The notes: generated by a model not told the origin, from the letters alone. A stretch of 64,000 bases of DNA from Uloborus plumipes (GCA_038373865.1 JAXGGA010000485.1:124001-188000), one strand, 5' to 3'. Numbered from the stretch's first letter, positions 22,336-34,683 are shown. Made by a program: numbers and translations.

Positions 22336-23951
22336 TTATTTATTAAAAAATTAACGGAACTTTGAATTGAAAAAAAATAGACTACCGTAATCCGATTTTT
22401 AAGACCCCTTCCTTCTCGCGCCCGTGAAAATGACGGGGTGAAGTTTCGTCCTCTATTTCTCGCGCCCGTGATATTTCCGGACTGAAGTGCTCAAAAATAA
22501 TGCGCGAAAAATAATAAAACAATCTATTTCTTATGCCCGGAATCATGTTTTATTCCTCGATATGTACACCAGATTGCTGCACTAGTCTATTTGCAACGTT
22601 TTTAGAGAAAAATATTATTAGAATTATATTTTAGAGTTGAATATAATTTTCTTGAATAAAAAAATAGGCACTTTTATGACCATTTTCTTCAAAATTATGC
22701 GAGCGTTAAGGGGTTAAGGCTGTTTTTGAAGTTTATAGACAAGATTATTTAATCAAAAATAACAGTAAATGAAGTAATACAGCCAAATTTTTCAAAAAGC
22801 AAAAATTTCAGCTTAAGCCCCCCCCCCCCCCCCACCACCACCCAATATTTTCTTTGACACTCCACTTTTTTGGTGTACCAGCCACCTCAGATATGTATGT
22901 GTTATTATAAAATCTATATCAAATTACGCAGTACTCTGAAATAATGGTTAAATTCATAAGAGGACGAATGCAGCTTTCTATTAATCTGCAGGTTTTCAGT
23001 TCAACACCAAGGCACCTAAAAATAATGGCGTCTAAGAAAATCCATCGATTTCTCCAAAACTTGGGAACTTTAAACGTATTCAATGGTTAGTTCGAAAAGG
23101 GGCAAAGAAATGTTCTACAAGATTTTATTTGACTTTGGATTTCGCTTTCCAGAGCGGATCAAACAAGGTTTTATTGAATGCGAGGAAATGGTAATCCTCG
23201 AGTCTAGAATAGTGCTTACATAAAAGGATTTAGCAATAACGGAAATCGAAAAGATTAAGAAAATTCCTACGAATGCTCTCTAAAAAAAAAGTTTATACTC
23301 ACTTTCCATGAAATTAGTGGAATGTGGAGAAATTTTGAAAGTGAATTTATTGAAAAACCATTTTGAATAATCGAAAAACAAAACACACAAAATATCAAGA
23401 AACATCATATAACTATTTCAAGAAAAAAATGAAGCCTCTTCATCACTGCAAATGTTTTCAGCATACAATTAAAAATCGTAAAAAACCAGGAGATCCTGAT
23501 GACTTTTTTGTTTGTGTTTAGCATTTTTTTAGTGCTGAAGAGGCTACATTGTAGGCTTGAAATAGCTATATGATGTATGTTCTTCGTAACTTGTACTTCA
23601 TTTACACTTTTTTCTTTTATTTCAAGCACACTTTAACGCGAAGTTTTTTTGATTTTTTTTTTCATTATTTTGCTTGTTTGCTGATCATTGTGAAATAAAC
23701 TTTAGAATAGTAGCATCCATACTAGTTATGATAAGACCATCGATACTAATATTAAAAATGATGATTTAGTTTAATAATAGGTGTAGTAATAATAATAGTA
23801 GTAATAATAATAGTAGTAATAATAATAAGTTATGTTTTTTAAAAAGGGTTGCCAGAGCCTCCAAGACGGTTGGAGGCTTTTTTTTCACTTGTGAGTTTTT
23901 GCGAATAAAGAAGCATTGAACATCTACATCAAGTTTTAAACCACAAAAAGA
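22336..23951. other. unclassified region with simple repeats
   Basis: It holds two TCTCGCGCCCGTGA words near 22415-22470, a 16-base C-run at 22818-22833, a segment at 23526-23640 related to 16936-17050 (GCTTGAAATAGCTATATGATG), and a TAA/TAG trinucleotide microsatellite at 23765-23832. No convincing gene. Confidence 0.5.
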
Positions 23952-24407
23952 TCAGGAGTAATCATCTTTTTTAGCAACTCCAAAGCGGCTCTCCAAGCAA
24001 TTCAGAAAGGCCTCACTAGACAGAAGCACGACATTCATACCTCCCTGGACCAACTCAACCGTGAGGACATACAGTGTATTTTGCAGTGGATACCAGCCCA
24101 CGACAGCACTGACGGCCGCAAAGATGATTAAGACGGCTTGGCCGAAGAAGGGCGTCAGCTTAATTATATAAACCAGCACCCCATCCCCCCTCTTCGATGA
24201 AAACACTTTTACAAAAAGACAATTCAAGAGCACCACCATCAAACTCAAGTTACAAATCTGTGAGATGGATGCCAAGAGGAAAACCACCAAAACACTGGCA
24301 AAACTGGGAACTGGACACTTGAAAGGAATGAAGATAGGGACTGACTGAAGCAGAGGACCTACACTACATATAAAAATTGCTTCGAAATTGAACCCAGTCT
24401 GGATCAT
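23952..24407 (-). CDS. hypothetical multi-pass membrane protein (possible host exon)
   Basis: A 151-residue frame starting at ATG 24407 and ending at TGA 23952. An in-frame TGA lies two codons before the ATG, so the start is this ATG unless an acceptor site brings in a different first exon; I see none. Hydrophobic stretches at about residues 8-29, 36-70, 88-107 and 112-130 suggest three to five membrane spans. A short charged tail follows (GVAKKDDYS). Base composition is clearly richer in G+C and less repetitive than the surroundings, and no transposon similarity is visible. I do not recognise the family; a fragment of a chemoreceptor-like or transporter-like gene is possible but unproven. 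Confidence 0.4.
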   Translation of the reverse strand: MIQTGFNFEAIFICSVGPLLQSVPIFIPFKCPVPSFASVLVVFLLASISQICNLSLMVVLLNCLFVKVFSSKRGDGVLVYIIKLTPFFGQAVLIIFAAVSAVVGWYPLQNTLYVLTVELVQGGMNVVLLSSEAFLNCLESRFGVAKKDDYS

Positions 24408-24657
24408 GTCTTTTCATGCCCTGCCATTTTACCTACTGTGCTGCAAGTAATAGACTCACCAAAGAAGACCCATATTCAGACCGCTGCCTCTAAATTGCTG
24501 AGGCAGTAATCTCTGTACATGGCACAATTTGAAAAAAAAAAAGGGCTTGGACATGACATCCAACCAATCAGGTGTTTTTATTTGGCGTGTCTGGAATTTG
24601 TAAAAAAGCCAATTTTTTCGGTAACGAACGTGTTAAACTACAATGACTGTTGTTTTC

Positions 24658-24884
24658 GTTCGTTCGTTCGTTTTTGGGCTATATGCCCAATTTTGATGAG
24701 GACTACAATCTAGTGTTTTTCCTCCGTTACATATGATTTTTATTACATATATCTTGTACAGACAATGTATGAAAGAGTTACATCAGTAAGGAAGGATAGT
24801 ACATCCGGAGCTAGGGTGGAAGTCGAACCCACCGTCTCAGAGTTATCGGCAACACGCCTTAGACCGCTCGGCCACTGAGACCCC
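24658..24884 (-). mobile_element. tRNA-derived SINE with perfect target duplication
   Basis: Read on the minus strand it starts GGGGTCTCAGTGGCCGAGC, a tRNA-like head with A box TGGCCGAGCGG and B box GGTTCGACTTC (Leu/Ser-like). A ~140-bp body follows, with a tail of GAAC/AACG repeats (24658-24672). The 12-base word ACTGTTGTTTTC lies exactly on both sides (24646-24657 and 24885-24896). The acceptor stem no longer pairs, so it is not a working tRNA. Pol III transcription from the internal boxes is expected. Confidence 0.8.
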
Positions 24885-24896
24885 ACTGTTGTTTTC

Positions 24897-26270
24897 AAAA
24901 GAGATTTCCTTGAACGTAACTTAAAAAAAAAATATATATATATATATTTATAAACGTATTAAAACCAAATGAAATTCTAAGTCACATCTATTTACTAAAT
25001 TCAAAAATAATAATGAATAGCAAAGACATGAGCATCATGTTATAACACATGTTCTTTACCAAAATTATTTTTTTTTAAATCTCTGTTAATATACAAAAAC
25101 AAACTCAACTTTGTCCTTTTAAACTGCCGTTGAAACAGCCGAAAGTTAATTAGTAGTAAACTATTATATTTATAATAAGTACGAGTGTCTTTTAAACAAA
25201 ACTCTATGCTTTTTTTGCCGCGTTCACTGCACAATCAATTTACATTGTTAATCCTCATAGACAATCGAACTTGATTTCTTCTTCAATTTATTCAATTATT
25301 CTAAGTTAATTCGTTAAGAAATAACTTTTTCTATTCCACCATGAACTGCATAACAAGAAACAAAACTTAGCTGCAAAAAAAAAAAAAAAAAAAAAAAAAA
25401 ACTTGTTTACTTCCAATACAAAACTCCAGCGGATCCATCCACTCTGCCGTAGCAGGCTAAAGGGAAATGACCGACCACTTATCACTCCGCACTCCAAGAA
25501 AACATTTTGGCGCCCAATCTTAATCAAAGCTAATGGCTTTCAGCGATGTGTAACTCCATTTTCCACTTGAAAGCAACACATCAGCGCTCCTCTATGAAAT
25601 AAAGTGAACTAATTTCTTTCTCTCTTTTCTCCCAATTGCCCAGATTACTTTCTGGTCGGGATGGAAAACTCCACTTTTGACCTACTCCGGGGATCCTTAT
25701 TATTACATTTAATTACGGGATCTTTTACTTCGGAGGTTATTGGAACCCGTGTCCTTAATATGGGCATATATTTTATGAGATCAGACAGAAGGGGAAAATA
25801 TTTTGCCAGCCAAATTGGATCTTCCGGTGGTATAGTATTTTCATTCCCAGTAAATCATACCTCGGGAAGATGTATAGGACTTTAGGACTTTGTTCAAGGT
25901 GCGGATATTATGGTGGACTTTCGTACCGGAAGGATTTTTTTTTTTTTTTTTTTTTGGAATATGCTGAAAATCGTGATGCATCATTGCTTAATGTAACCTT
26001 AATCAGTTGCTTATAAAAAGTATATTAACTAATTGCTATTTGGTTTTTATGTGCCAAATTAATTACGACGCATTTTCTAGGAGTAAACTTTCTAGGAGTC
26101 CATCAGAATTATTTAGAGATTTGGATTATGCATTTTTTTCTCTTATTAATATAATTAGTGGTACTTATATTACTTTAATGTTTCCTTCCTGCTTATACAT
26201 GATGTTGTTATGAAGACAGTAAAAAATGCAAATTGTCTGTTATGCAGGTAAAGAAGTAAGAAACGCTTAT
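24897..26270. other. unclassified AT-rich sequence
   Basis: It holds a (TA)n run near 24937-24950, a long A-run near 25376-25400 and a T-run near 25936-25955. The stretch 25420-25900 is less AT-rich, with a 74-codon frame at 25661-25885 of no recognisable family. No repeat ends were found. Confidence 0.4.
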
Positions 26271-26274
26271 TATA

Positions 26275-26925
26275 CAGGGTGTCCACTCCAATCGTGGACC
26301 AATAGCTAATTTCTAAACCGTTAGAGATACGCATATAGTTTATTTAGGAAAAAATCTCCAAATTATGAAAGGAATTTTGGGTCTATTCAATGTTTTTCAA
26401 AAAATCAAATTTTGAAAGAGTTACGAAATTTAAATTTTTATACAGCCCCTCAGTCCTATCAATCATATTTAGTAAAACATTCTTGACACTATAACGTTTA
26501 AAACTAAAAAAAAATCACTCCTCTACCACAAAAATTGACCGAGTTATGACGTTTTGAAAAATCAAGATTTTGCATTATTTCATGACGTCCTCGAGAGATC
26601 GCTTAAGGGACCGTATGCGAAATCCTTCAAAATCTTGATTTTTCAAAACGTCATAACTCGGTCAATTTTTGTGGTAGAAGAGTGATTTTTTTTTAGTTTT
26701 AAACGTTACAGTGTCAAGAATGTTTTACTAAATATGATTGGTAGGACTGGGGGTCTGTATAAAAATTTAAATTTCGTAACTCTTTCAAAATTTGATTTTT
26801 TGAAAAACATTGAATAGACCCAAAATTCCTTTCGTAATTTGGAGATTTTTTCCTAAATAAACTCTATGCTTATCTCTAACGGTTTAGAAATTAGCTATTG
26901 GTCCACGATTGGAGTGGACACCCTG
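26275..26925. mobile_element. fold-back DNA element, copy 2
   Basis: Same structure as 2395-3044: CAGGGTGTCCACTCC to GGAGTGGACACCCTG, TATA on both sides, 651 bp, central loop in the same orientation (CATGACGTCCTCGAG). Only scattered substitutions separate it from copy 1. Confidence 0.85.
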
Positions 26926-27165
26926 TATAACTCAGTTACTTGACATAGTCTTGGAACTCTTCCAATTAGACTATTTGCAGTATTTCAATGAAATATTACA
27001 TGTAATTGTCAACATGCAATCAATATTGGAATTATAAAATCCTTAAAAGTAAAATTCTCAAGCGAATTTTTTTATAAAGTTCTCAAGTAAAATTTAACAT
27101 TTTTTAAACATAAAAATGTTTTAAAAATCTAAAAAAAAAAAACTTTTTCTTCTTTCATGTACTTA

Positions 27166-27210
27166 CTAGAGTAACCCGCCACAGCTTCGCATGTGGTAAA
27201 ATTTAAACGG
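27166..27210 (-). mobile_element. Helitron-type 3' end
   Basis: On the minus strand a CCACA/TGTGG hairpin is followed by CGGGTTACT and CTAG (27166-27169). The 5' partner was not found; the adjoining TTGGCG repeat may lie inside this element, as it does at 391-840. Confidence 0.5.
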
Positions 27211-27311
27211 TTTTGCTGCTGTCACTGTTTCCATAACTCTCGAATTAAAAAAGCTCTGTTCATCAAATACAATGAACAATTGAAACGCAATTTTACCAAA
27301 GTTTATTAGAA

Positions 27312-28073
27312 AAAAATCTGGTATGGGTCCTACACTACTTCCTTTTACGTGTAAATTTCTTTGTAGACGCCTTAGTGTTAAAATAGTGCTAGGAGTGAGC
27401 AAGATAGCAATTTGAACATTTACACCCCTAGTTTGCCACGAAACAATGAAAACAAATGTTTTACAATGATTCATTTTCTAAATATCGCCGATTTTAACAT
27501 CATTCAGTGGATTTTTCACGAAATATCGCCAATAGCGCCAAATTGAATCCAAATTCAAAAAATATTTTTTTCGCCAAATTTGTCGCCAAATTGGCGATAT
27601 GTCGCCAAGTTGGCGTCAAACAAACAAAAAGCTCGGCGACATATCGCCAAGTGGTCGCGCCAATTCATATCACTTGAGTCTGCATTGAAATTAACACTGA
27701 TTTACCCCCAAAAAGGGGTAAAACAACCCCTTGGGAACATTCAAATGCAACCACAAGGGGAGGTGCACAACTAGACCATCCTCAGAGCCTACATACCAAG
27801 CTAGAAGCTTCTATGGCATTTAGTTTTTGAGTTATGCGACCCACATACGCACATACAGACGTCACGAGAAAACTCGTCGTAATTAACTCGGGGGTGGTTG
27901 AAAATGATTTTTCGGCTGGTTATATGTTGGCAGGTACATATGCACGTGCTGACAGGTCAAAAAAACGACTCAACATTCATTCAGGGGTGAGCAAAATCAA
28001 AATTTAGACCCAAATTTGAGTGGCTTTTTTTTCGCGATCACAATACTTCCTTTACTACGTAAAAGGAAGTAAA
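27312..28073 (+). repeat. TTGGCG/CGCCAA-rich dispersed repeat, full-length copy
   Basis: Starts TCTGGTATGGGTCCTACAC, with ACTTCCTTTTACGT at 27338. The central cluster of GGCGATATGTCGCCAAG-type words is at 27570-27665. It ends at the hairpin ACTTCCTTTACTACG...GGAAGT (28045-28070) and an A-run. Confidence 0.75.
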
Positions 28074-28237
28074 AAAAGACATTTGCTTTTTTCCTCTCAA
28101 AATTGCAATGTTTTACCTCTTAAGCTAATGTCTTAAATCACCGCAAGGTGGCACATTCAAGCTCTCAAACTGCGAACACGTTCAGGCTTGGTAAAATTTA
28201 CCATATTTAACAATGCCTATTATGTTTTATGGTACTT

Positions 28238-28387
28238 ACGTATTAGCTTCACCGCAGCTACAGATTTGGCAGTTTATTTGGCGTTTTAGATGTTTTTTAA
28301 ATAATTTCATGCGCGTAGAAACAACCGCAAAAAAAAACCGCCAAATCTGTTTTTACCGCCGATAGCTGCGGTGGAGTTAACGCGTAT
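28238..28387. mobile_element. TIR MITE
   Basis: Imperfect inverted ends TACGTATTAGCTTCACCGCAG and CTGCGGTGGAGTTAACGCGTA, with inner CAGATTTGGC mirrored by GCCAAATCTG. About 150 bp, non-coding. Confidence 0.55.
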
Positions 28388-29095
28388 GTTTTCTAATTAT
28401 TATTTATTTATTTTCCATTTCAATGAAATTTTAGTTTCAGTCTTATTTACTTGAAGATTCATTTCTCGGATTAGTGGAACGTTCAGAGAAATTATACTAA
28501 CAACGAGCATGCCCAATAGTCAAAAAAGTTATCATAGTTGTTTTCATTTTTTGGCAATATTTAATATCTTACAAAAATACTAAAAAAGGAGCCACATTTT
28601 TTTGGTTTATTGTTTCAAAAATTTTACCGCGTCTTCCTTGCATTTAGATTGCAAAGAAAAAAAAAAAAAAAGAGCTATTCATCCTTTTGGAACGATAGTT
28701 TCCTAAAAACTTTCGATGATTTTCGATCGTCAAAAATTTGTTTGGCGGGAATTTTTTTTTTTTTTTTTTTTTTACATAATGAAACTTCTGAAACGATTGT
28801 GGCGCCAATGAAAAACACGTGGCGAATTCTCTCAGTAATACTTTTGAGAATATTTCAATCACTGAGATGTTTGGCAGTTTTTCTTTTTTTCAATTGTCGC
28901 CAAATTTTGAAACCATGAAAATCTTCCTCTTTCTCTAATTTTGCATTTCAATGAAGCCTTCAACATTTATCAATGACTCGATATATTTATTTAGCTGATT
29001 ACGTTACATGTTAACGCAGATTTAAACTTTATTTGGCGAGTCTTTTAATAGGCATTTTCATGTTATTTAGCATGTTTTTTTTCTTTTTTTCTTTT
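28388..29095. other. unclassified AT-rich sequence
   Basis: Long A- and T-runs (28650-28670, 28750-28772) and no gene. Frames here on both strands are short and low complexity. Confidence 0.5.
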
Positions 29096-29097
29096 TA

Positions 29098-30520
29098 CAC
29101 TGCTCGACATTGAAAATGCAACACCAAGAAGGAGTGGTCAGAAATTGATGAAATTTGGTAAGAAGACAGAGACAGCATGGAGCAATAAGTGATATTTATT
29201 TCAAAATAAATAGTAAGCAAAATTTAGAGCGAGGACGGCGTCGGCTCAGTAAGAAGTAGGACCACCGCGGACAGCGATGCACGCAGAAACACGTCTAGGC
29301 ATGGAGTCAATAAGCCTGCGGATGGTGTCCTGAGGGATGGCACTCCATTCCCTTTCAACCATTTGCCACAGTTCGTCCTCTGAACGAGGCAGTTACAGGT
29401 TCTGCAAACGGCGTCCAATCACGTCCCACACATGTTCGATTGGTGACAAGTCAGGAGAGTATGGTGGCCAGGAAAGCATCTGTACACCTCGTAGAGCATG
29501 TTGGCTGATTCGAGCACTGAGAGGCCGGGCGTTATCCTGTAGAAAAATTGCATTTGGCAGACCCTGAAGGTAGGGGATTGCCACCGGCCGCAGTACATTA
29601 TCTACATATCGTTGGGCCGTCATAGTGCCCCGAATACGAACTAGAGGTGATACGGAATTGTATGCAATAGCGCCCCAAACCATTATGCTACGTTGTCGCG
29701 CTGTGGGGCGTTCCACAGTTACTGCCGGATTCGATCTTTCTCCACGTCGACCCCACACACGTATGCGATGACTATCGCTGGACAAACAGAAGCGGGATTC
29801 ATCTGAGAACACTACGGTTTGCCATTCTGCCATCCACGTCGCTCTGGTCCGGCACCATTCCAAACGTTGGAGTATGTGCTGTGAGGTCAATGGCAGTCTT
29901 CTTAGCGGGCGCCGTGATTGCAGGCCACGTGCAACCAGTCGACGGGAAATGGTTCTGGTCGACACAGGAACATCCAGGGTACCTTGCACGTGCTGCAGAA
30001 TCGACGTACAAGTGACTTGCGGGTCCGCCACAGCTTGTCGGTGAATCCGTCGATCCAAGCGGTCTGACGTCACTCTGGCTGCACCTGCACCCCTCAATGT
30101 GGCTACATTTCCTCTTTCCAACCATCTCCGACACAGCCGATGCACAGTGCTTGCATCCATGTGGGTATCAGCTGCAATTTGACGTATGGACCAACCTCCT
30201 CTTCTCAGTCCGATCACCATACCCCTTGTAAAGTCGTCTACTTGCTGGAAGTGTCTTCGTTGAGGACGGCGGGGCATTTCCTCCTATCACACGTATCCTT
30301 CGAGACAAAAACCAAATTTCTCCGATAATTAGTCTGGCAGAAAAACCAACATTAACATAGCCCACTTTTCAACTTCCTTCTCTTATATCTTATTTCACGT
30401 GCGTCGGAGAGCTGCGCATTTCATATCATTTGCATAACTCCGTGACGTGCGTCTACGGTAAAATTTGCATGAATTTCTGACCACTCCTTCTTGGTGTTGC
30501 ATTTTCAATGTCGAGCAGTG
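29098..30520 (-). mobile_element. Tc1-like transposon, copy 3
   Basis: Complete copy: CACTGCTCGACATTG to CAATGTCGAGCAGTG with TA on both sides (29096-29097 and 30521-30522). It shares diagnostic differences with copy 4 against copies 1 and 2. Confidence 0.95.
29246..30277 (-). pseudogene. Tc1-like transposase with one nonsense codon
   Basis: The frame runs from 30277 to a stop at 29246-29248 (343 codons), with a single TAA at codon 295 (29393-29395) where copy 1 has a serine codon. Paired helix-turn-helix at residues ~15-55. Catalytic residues D159 (SDESRF), D248 (LQDNAR) and E281 (SPIEHVW) are all upstream of the stop. This leaves a 294-residue product missing only the last 49 residues. It is the least damaged copy in the window; whether the shortened protein could act is unknown. 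Confidence 0.92.
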
Positions 30521-30522
30521 TA

Positions 30523-31060
30523 GTTAGTGCATTTTTTTAAAACTTACAATAATATTATTTAATTATTCATGATATAATTTTATTACTCTTAATTTTCATA
30601 GAAATTTCAGACTTGTTTTAATCCTTGCTTCGGCTTGTTTCAAAAAATCCATTAAAGAGACAAAATAATTCATGGTATCGCCAAATAGGTAGTTTTTGTG
30701 TGGCTTTGAAGAAATAGAGCAACAATAAATGAGAAAAAAAATCGCAGAGAGACTTAAAACGACACGAACTATACGAAAATGTAAAAAACAATCATGTGAA
30801 ATACAAAAGTGATTAAAAACGAAACGAAAATGTTCATCATATGCGTACAATTAGAAACAAAAATAACATTTCTTTTTTTGTACCTTTTGATATTATTAAG
30901 GGACAATTCCGATCATTATCTTTAGTCAAACTTATCCTACATAAGCATCCACACCAACTAATCATGCATTTTAATAATAATAATACCAATTATCACGAGA
31001 ATATATTCTGTTCTTAAGATTTGACTCTTAAGATTGTTGCCATTCATAAGTAATGTTACA
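30523..31060. other. unclassified AT-rich sequence
   Basis: No gene or recognisable repeat ends. An 84-codon minus-strand frame (30596-30850) has no domain I can name. Confidence 0.5.
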
Positions 31061-33629
31061 TCTATATATATAAAAATGAATGTTGGTAAATGTGTATATG
31101 TGTGTGTGTGTTCCCTAAGATCTCAGAAACTACCCGGGGAATTTGGCTGAAACTTTCGCCGTTTGTTCCTTTTGGTACTCGGAAGGTTTAGAGACCAGTT
31201 TCAACAAAATCCGATAGGTAGTTATTTTTTTATTTCAATTTTAGACCTGATTCTGTCTTTGTAATTTCAATTTAAAACTCCATTTTCGAAGGCTTTCATC
31301 AATCCAATCGAGTATTTAGTGTATCAACTCAACTCTCTGGCAGATAGTTGGAATTGCTTGCTACCGTAAATTTGGCTATCTTTTGAATCGCGCCAAGAGC
31401 CCTCAATAATGGAAGTTTTCCCAATAACTATCTCAAGTATAAAGGATAAAAAAGGTATTTGATTAACAGATTAATCTTTTTTTAAAAGCAAATGAGATTC
31501 AGTTTCATATTTCGGAGCTCCTTTAGATTTGTAGAGGCTTAGATGTCATGCATTATTTTCCAGACGAACACTATTTTGTTCTTTATACCTATTGCTGTTT
31601 TCAATCAAAGTATGTTACTATATTTTCTCGCCAAACATCCAATCAATAGTTCGTTTTCATGTCCATACTACTTGCTATGATATACCGCAATGTTGGAAAT
31701 TATTTTAACGCCTTGCGGAATGGTGTACATTTAGCGCCAAATATAATATTCAAATTGATTTCAGATTGCCAAAAAGTAATCAGCTTCATAGAGAATACCT
31801 CAACATTTGGCGACAATTTCTCTTTCACAAAAAAGATAATACGTAAGTTTCTTTATTTAAGGAAGGGATAGGGGTTCAGAATTATCCAAGGTATCCCAAA
31901 TTCGCTACCAAATTGGCGACTTTTTAAATAGCGCCAAGAACCTTCAATAATTGAAATTTTCCAAGGCGCGTTGCTACGCAACTATTTTTGGTTTCGAGAG
32001 TAGAAAAAATTATTTGTGTGTGATAAATACCTGATTAAATATGTTTCCTTCTCAGACAAACATATTATTGCATGACAGTACTCAAATGCTACTATATTTT
32101 TTAAGGTGTTTGCTTTTTCATGTCCGTAATATTTGTCATTAACCGCAATGTTAAAAATTATTAACGACGTACGGAATGGTGGGTATTGAGCACCAAATAA
32201 GTCATTAAAATTATTATCAGCCTTTCAATTAATACTAGCTGCCAGGGCAGCTAGATTAGCTTCCTGCGGCATGTTGATGCATAACGTCCCCCCTCTCTAA
32301 CTTTTACCTCATTCTGAAGTTATATTATTTGATATAATTTAATGTTCATTCGATTTCAAGACATACCACGCACGTGGCCCGGCGTTGCACGGGCACTTCG
32401 TGCCCTGAAAGTAGTGAGAAAAAAATTTAAAGAAACTACTCCCCGCTAAGGCGGCTCGCTTACAGGCGCTTCACGCCTTTACTTTTTTCCTATATAAAAA
32501 AAATCATTCGAATTATTGAGATGCTTCACGCCTTCAAGATGGTGAGGAAAGTTTCAGTAAGTTCAGCTCGCTCAAAGGAAAAAAGCAGACATAGACACTC
32601 AGTTTTTAATATAAGTAGATGGCTTTTCAACAAATGAATGTTTCAAAATATTACCAGTAGCTAGCGATAAAAATTCTACGTAAGTGGCCCGCTTATGAGT
32701 TTCGTGTTTGATTTAGTTAAGCCTTCATTCAAAACTCTCATTATCATTGTTATTATACTGTTTCATAGCAACGACGGTTTGCAAGAATGGATTTCATATT
32801 TAATCATTTATTAGGCTTAATCGCTTTAAACTTGACTACTTATTAATTGATATCTTCGCTAATTAAAATCGTATAATTATATCAACTGAAACTAATGAAG
32901 CTTGAAAAATTACCTATCGATCGGTACCTGGTTCGACTTTCAGGTCATTGGCGTTCAGGAGAAAGAAGCGTGACATAGAAAGATAGAAAGAAAGATAGAA
33001 AGAAAGATAGAAAGATAGTTAGAAAGATACTCAGTTTTTAATATAAGTAGATATTCATGCTTGCTCAAATTGTGCCACACGTGCAAAATTTATGGAACTC
33101 ATTTCTTCGCATTAGATATGTTGTTACTTAATTTTCAAATGATTGTGCGTATGGACGAGTATTTCCCGATAGCTTACACCATCAAATTACTAAAGTACAA
33201 CCATTCCTCCATGCTTTTTTTCTTATTCAAAAGGATGTATTACTTTTCTGTTTTAAGAAGTTTCTTCAATTACTGTCAAGTTTAAGTATCATTTGCATCT
33301 TTACATTGCAAAATTTCAACAAGTCCGCCATTGTTGTTAAGCTTAGTTTAGCCTTCTAAGTGACTTTATTAACTTTTTAAGAAGTGGATATCTGTGTTTT
33401 CCAACTCTACAGAATATAGTTTTATAGTTTTAAAGGAAAATGAACTTTTTTATTGAATAGACTTTCTGAAAATTGAATAACTTTATCAGAAGATGACTTT
33501 GCTTGATTTAGAATTTTTAAAATCTTTCATGCCTATTTTCAACAACGCTTTATATAGTTTTATATCCAAAACACCATGTGGCGACGAAATATACATTTAG
33601 GCAGAACAACGTCTGCCGGGTTCTGCTAG
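31061..33629 (+). mobile_element. large Helitron-like element with nested insertions
   Basis: It starts TCTATATATATAAAAATG after a host A and ends GTCTGCCGGGTTCTGCTAG before a host T. The 5' 200 bases (ATGTGTATATGTGTGTGTG, ACTACCCGGGGAATTTGGC) are typical of this element type. No Rep-helicase frame is present. Another CTAG-ended element is nested at 32235-33051. It may be a compound of two elements rather than one. Confidence 0.5.
32235..33051 (-). mobile_element. nested Helitron-like element with duplicated 5' end
   Basis: 3' CTAG at 32235-32238. The 5' terminus TCTACTTATATTAAAAACTG (minus strand) occurs twice, ending at 32619 and at 33051. A GCCCGGCGTTGCACGGGC hairpin lies at about 32379-32396. 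A GATAGAAA simple repeat fills 32975-33030. Confidence 0.45.
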
Positions 33630-33848
33630 TTTAGTACAAAAATGGACGAATACTCTGTGAATTAAATAGTTTTAATTAAATTTTAAGAAATCTAGGACGA
33701 AATTTCAAAATCAGAGAACGAAGTGCACACTATCAGTATGCAGACTAATTTTGTACCAATTTTCATAATCGTAAGTTGCGTAAATTTGCCAGGAGAGCGT
33801 TTGACCCACATCCCATGACGTCATCAAACTTTGATTTTATATATATAG
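33630..33848 (-). mobile_element. Helitron-like 5' end fragment
   Basis: Minus-strand TCTATATATATAAAATC after a host A, followed by TTTGATGACGTCATGGG. The fragment abuts the CTAG of the neighbouring element. Confidence 0.4.
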
Positions 33849-33906
33849 ATTAGTTAAAAATAATATGAGCATTGAAATATGAAGTATAAACTAAGATTCA
33901 ATTATA

Positions 33907-34683
33907 CAGGGTGGTTATAAATTAACAGGAGGTGTTTGGAGCCCTATAGCTCGCGAACTACTGGGCGAAATATTGCCGAATTTCGTGAGCGTGCATATTA
34001 GACCATGGGATTTTGACTTCATGAATAAAAAAAATTAGTTTGAAAAATCACCACCAGGGGGAAATTTGGCGCTGTAAAAGTGTATTATTCTGATTATCGA
34101 AGAATTATAATTGCTACTGACAAAATATGCATCCATTTTATTTGCAAAAATGACTTTTTTTGTCACAAATGTGGTTCGATATGATCGCCATTGTAAAGTT
34201 GTAAGAACTGCATACGATGCACAACATTTTCTACGGCAGCTCGTAACATATCAGAATGGATTTCTTGATGAGAATGCTCCCAGTCCGTCATTTTACAGAT
34301 GATCGCTAAACGCAACGCGTTTATGCAAATTATTGCATTCTATTTGGTTAAATGGACCGCTATTTTGTTCGTGGTGATTTTTTTTTTTAATAGAAAATTC
34401 TACGGCGATCATATTAAACCTCATTTGCAAAGCACAATCATTTTTGCTTGGCGAAATTGATTTATACAGCATCTTTTCAAGTTTAATTCGCGATATTCAG
34501 TGTAATACACTTTTACAGCGCCAAATTTCCCCCTGGTGGTGATTTTTCAAACTATTTTTTTTTATTCCAGAAATCAAAATCCCATGGTCTAATATGCCCG
34601 CTCACGAAATTTGGCAATGTTTCGCCCAGTAGTTCGCGAGCTAGAGGGCTCCAAACACCTCCTGTTAGTTTATAACCACCCTG
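33907..34683. mobile_element. DNA element with ~190-bp TIRs
   Basis: The ends CAGGGTGGTTATAAA and TTTATAACCACCCTG are inverted repeats continuing for about 190 bp (CAAACACCTCCTGTTA, ACCATGGGATTTTGA, CACCACCAGGGGGAAATTTGG). Flanks are TA on both sides. The first seven bases equal those of the fold-back family at 2395, so one transposase might mobilise both. The ~390-bp centre has no transposase frame. Confidence 0.75.

Noticed and set aside
24800..24884. Functional tRNA-Leu/Ser gene
   Set aside because: A and B boxes are present, but the acceptor arms do not pair and the segment continues into a SINE body with a target duplication.
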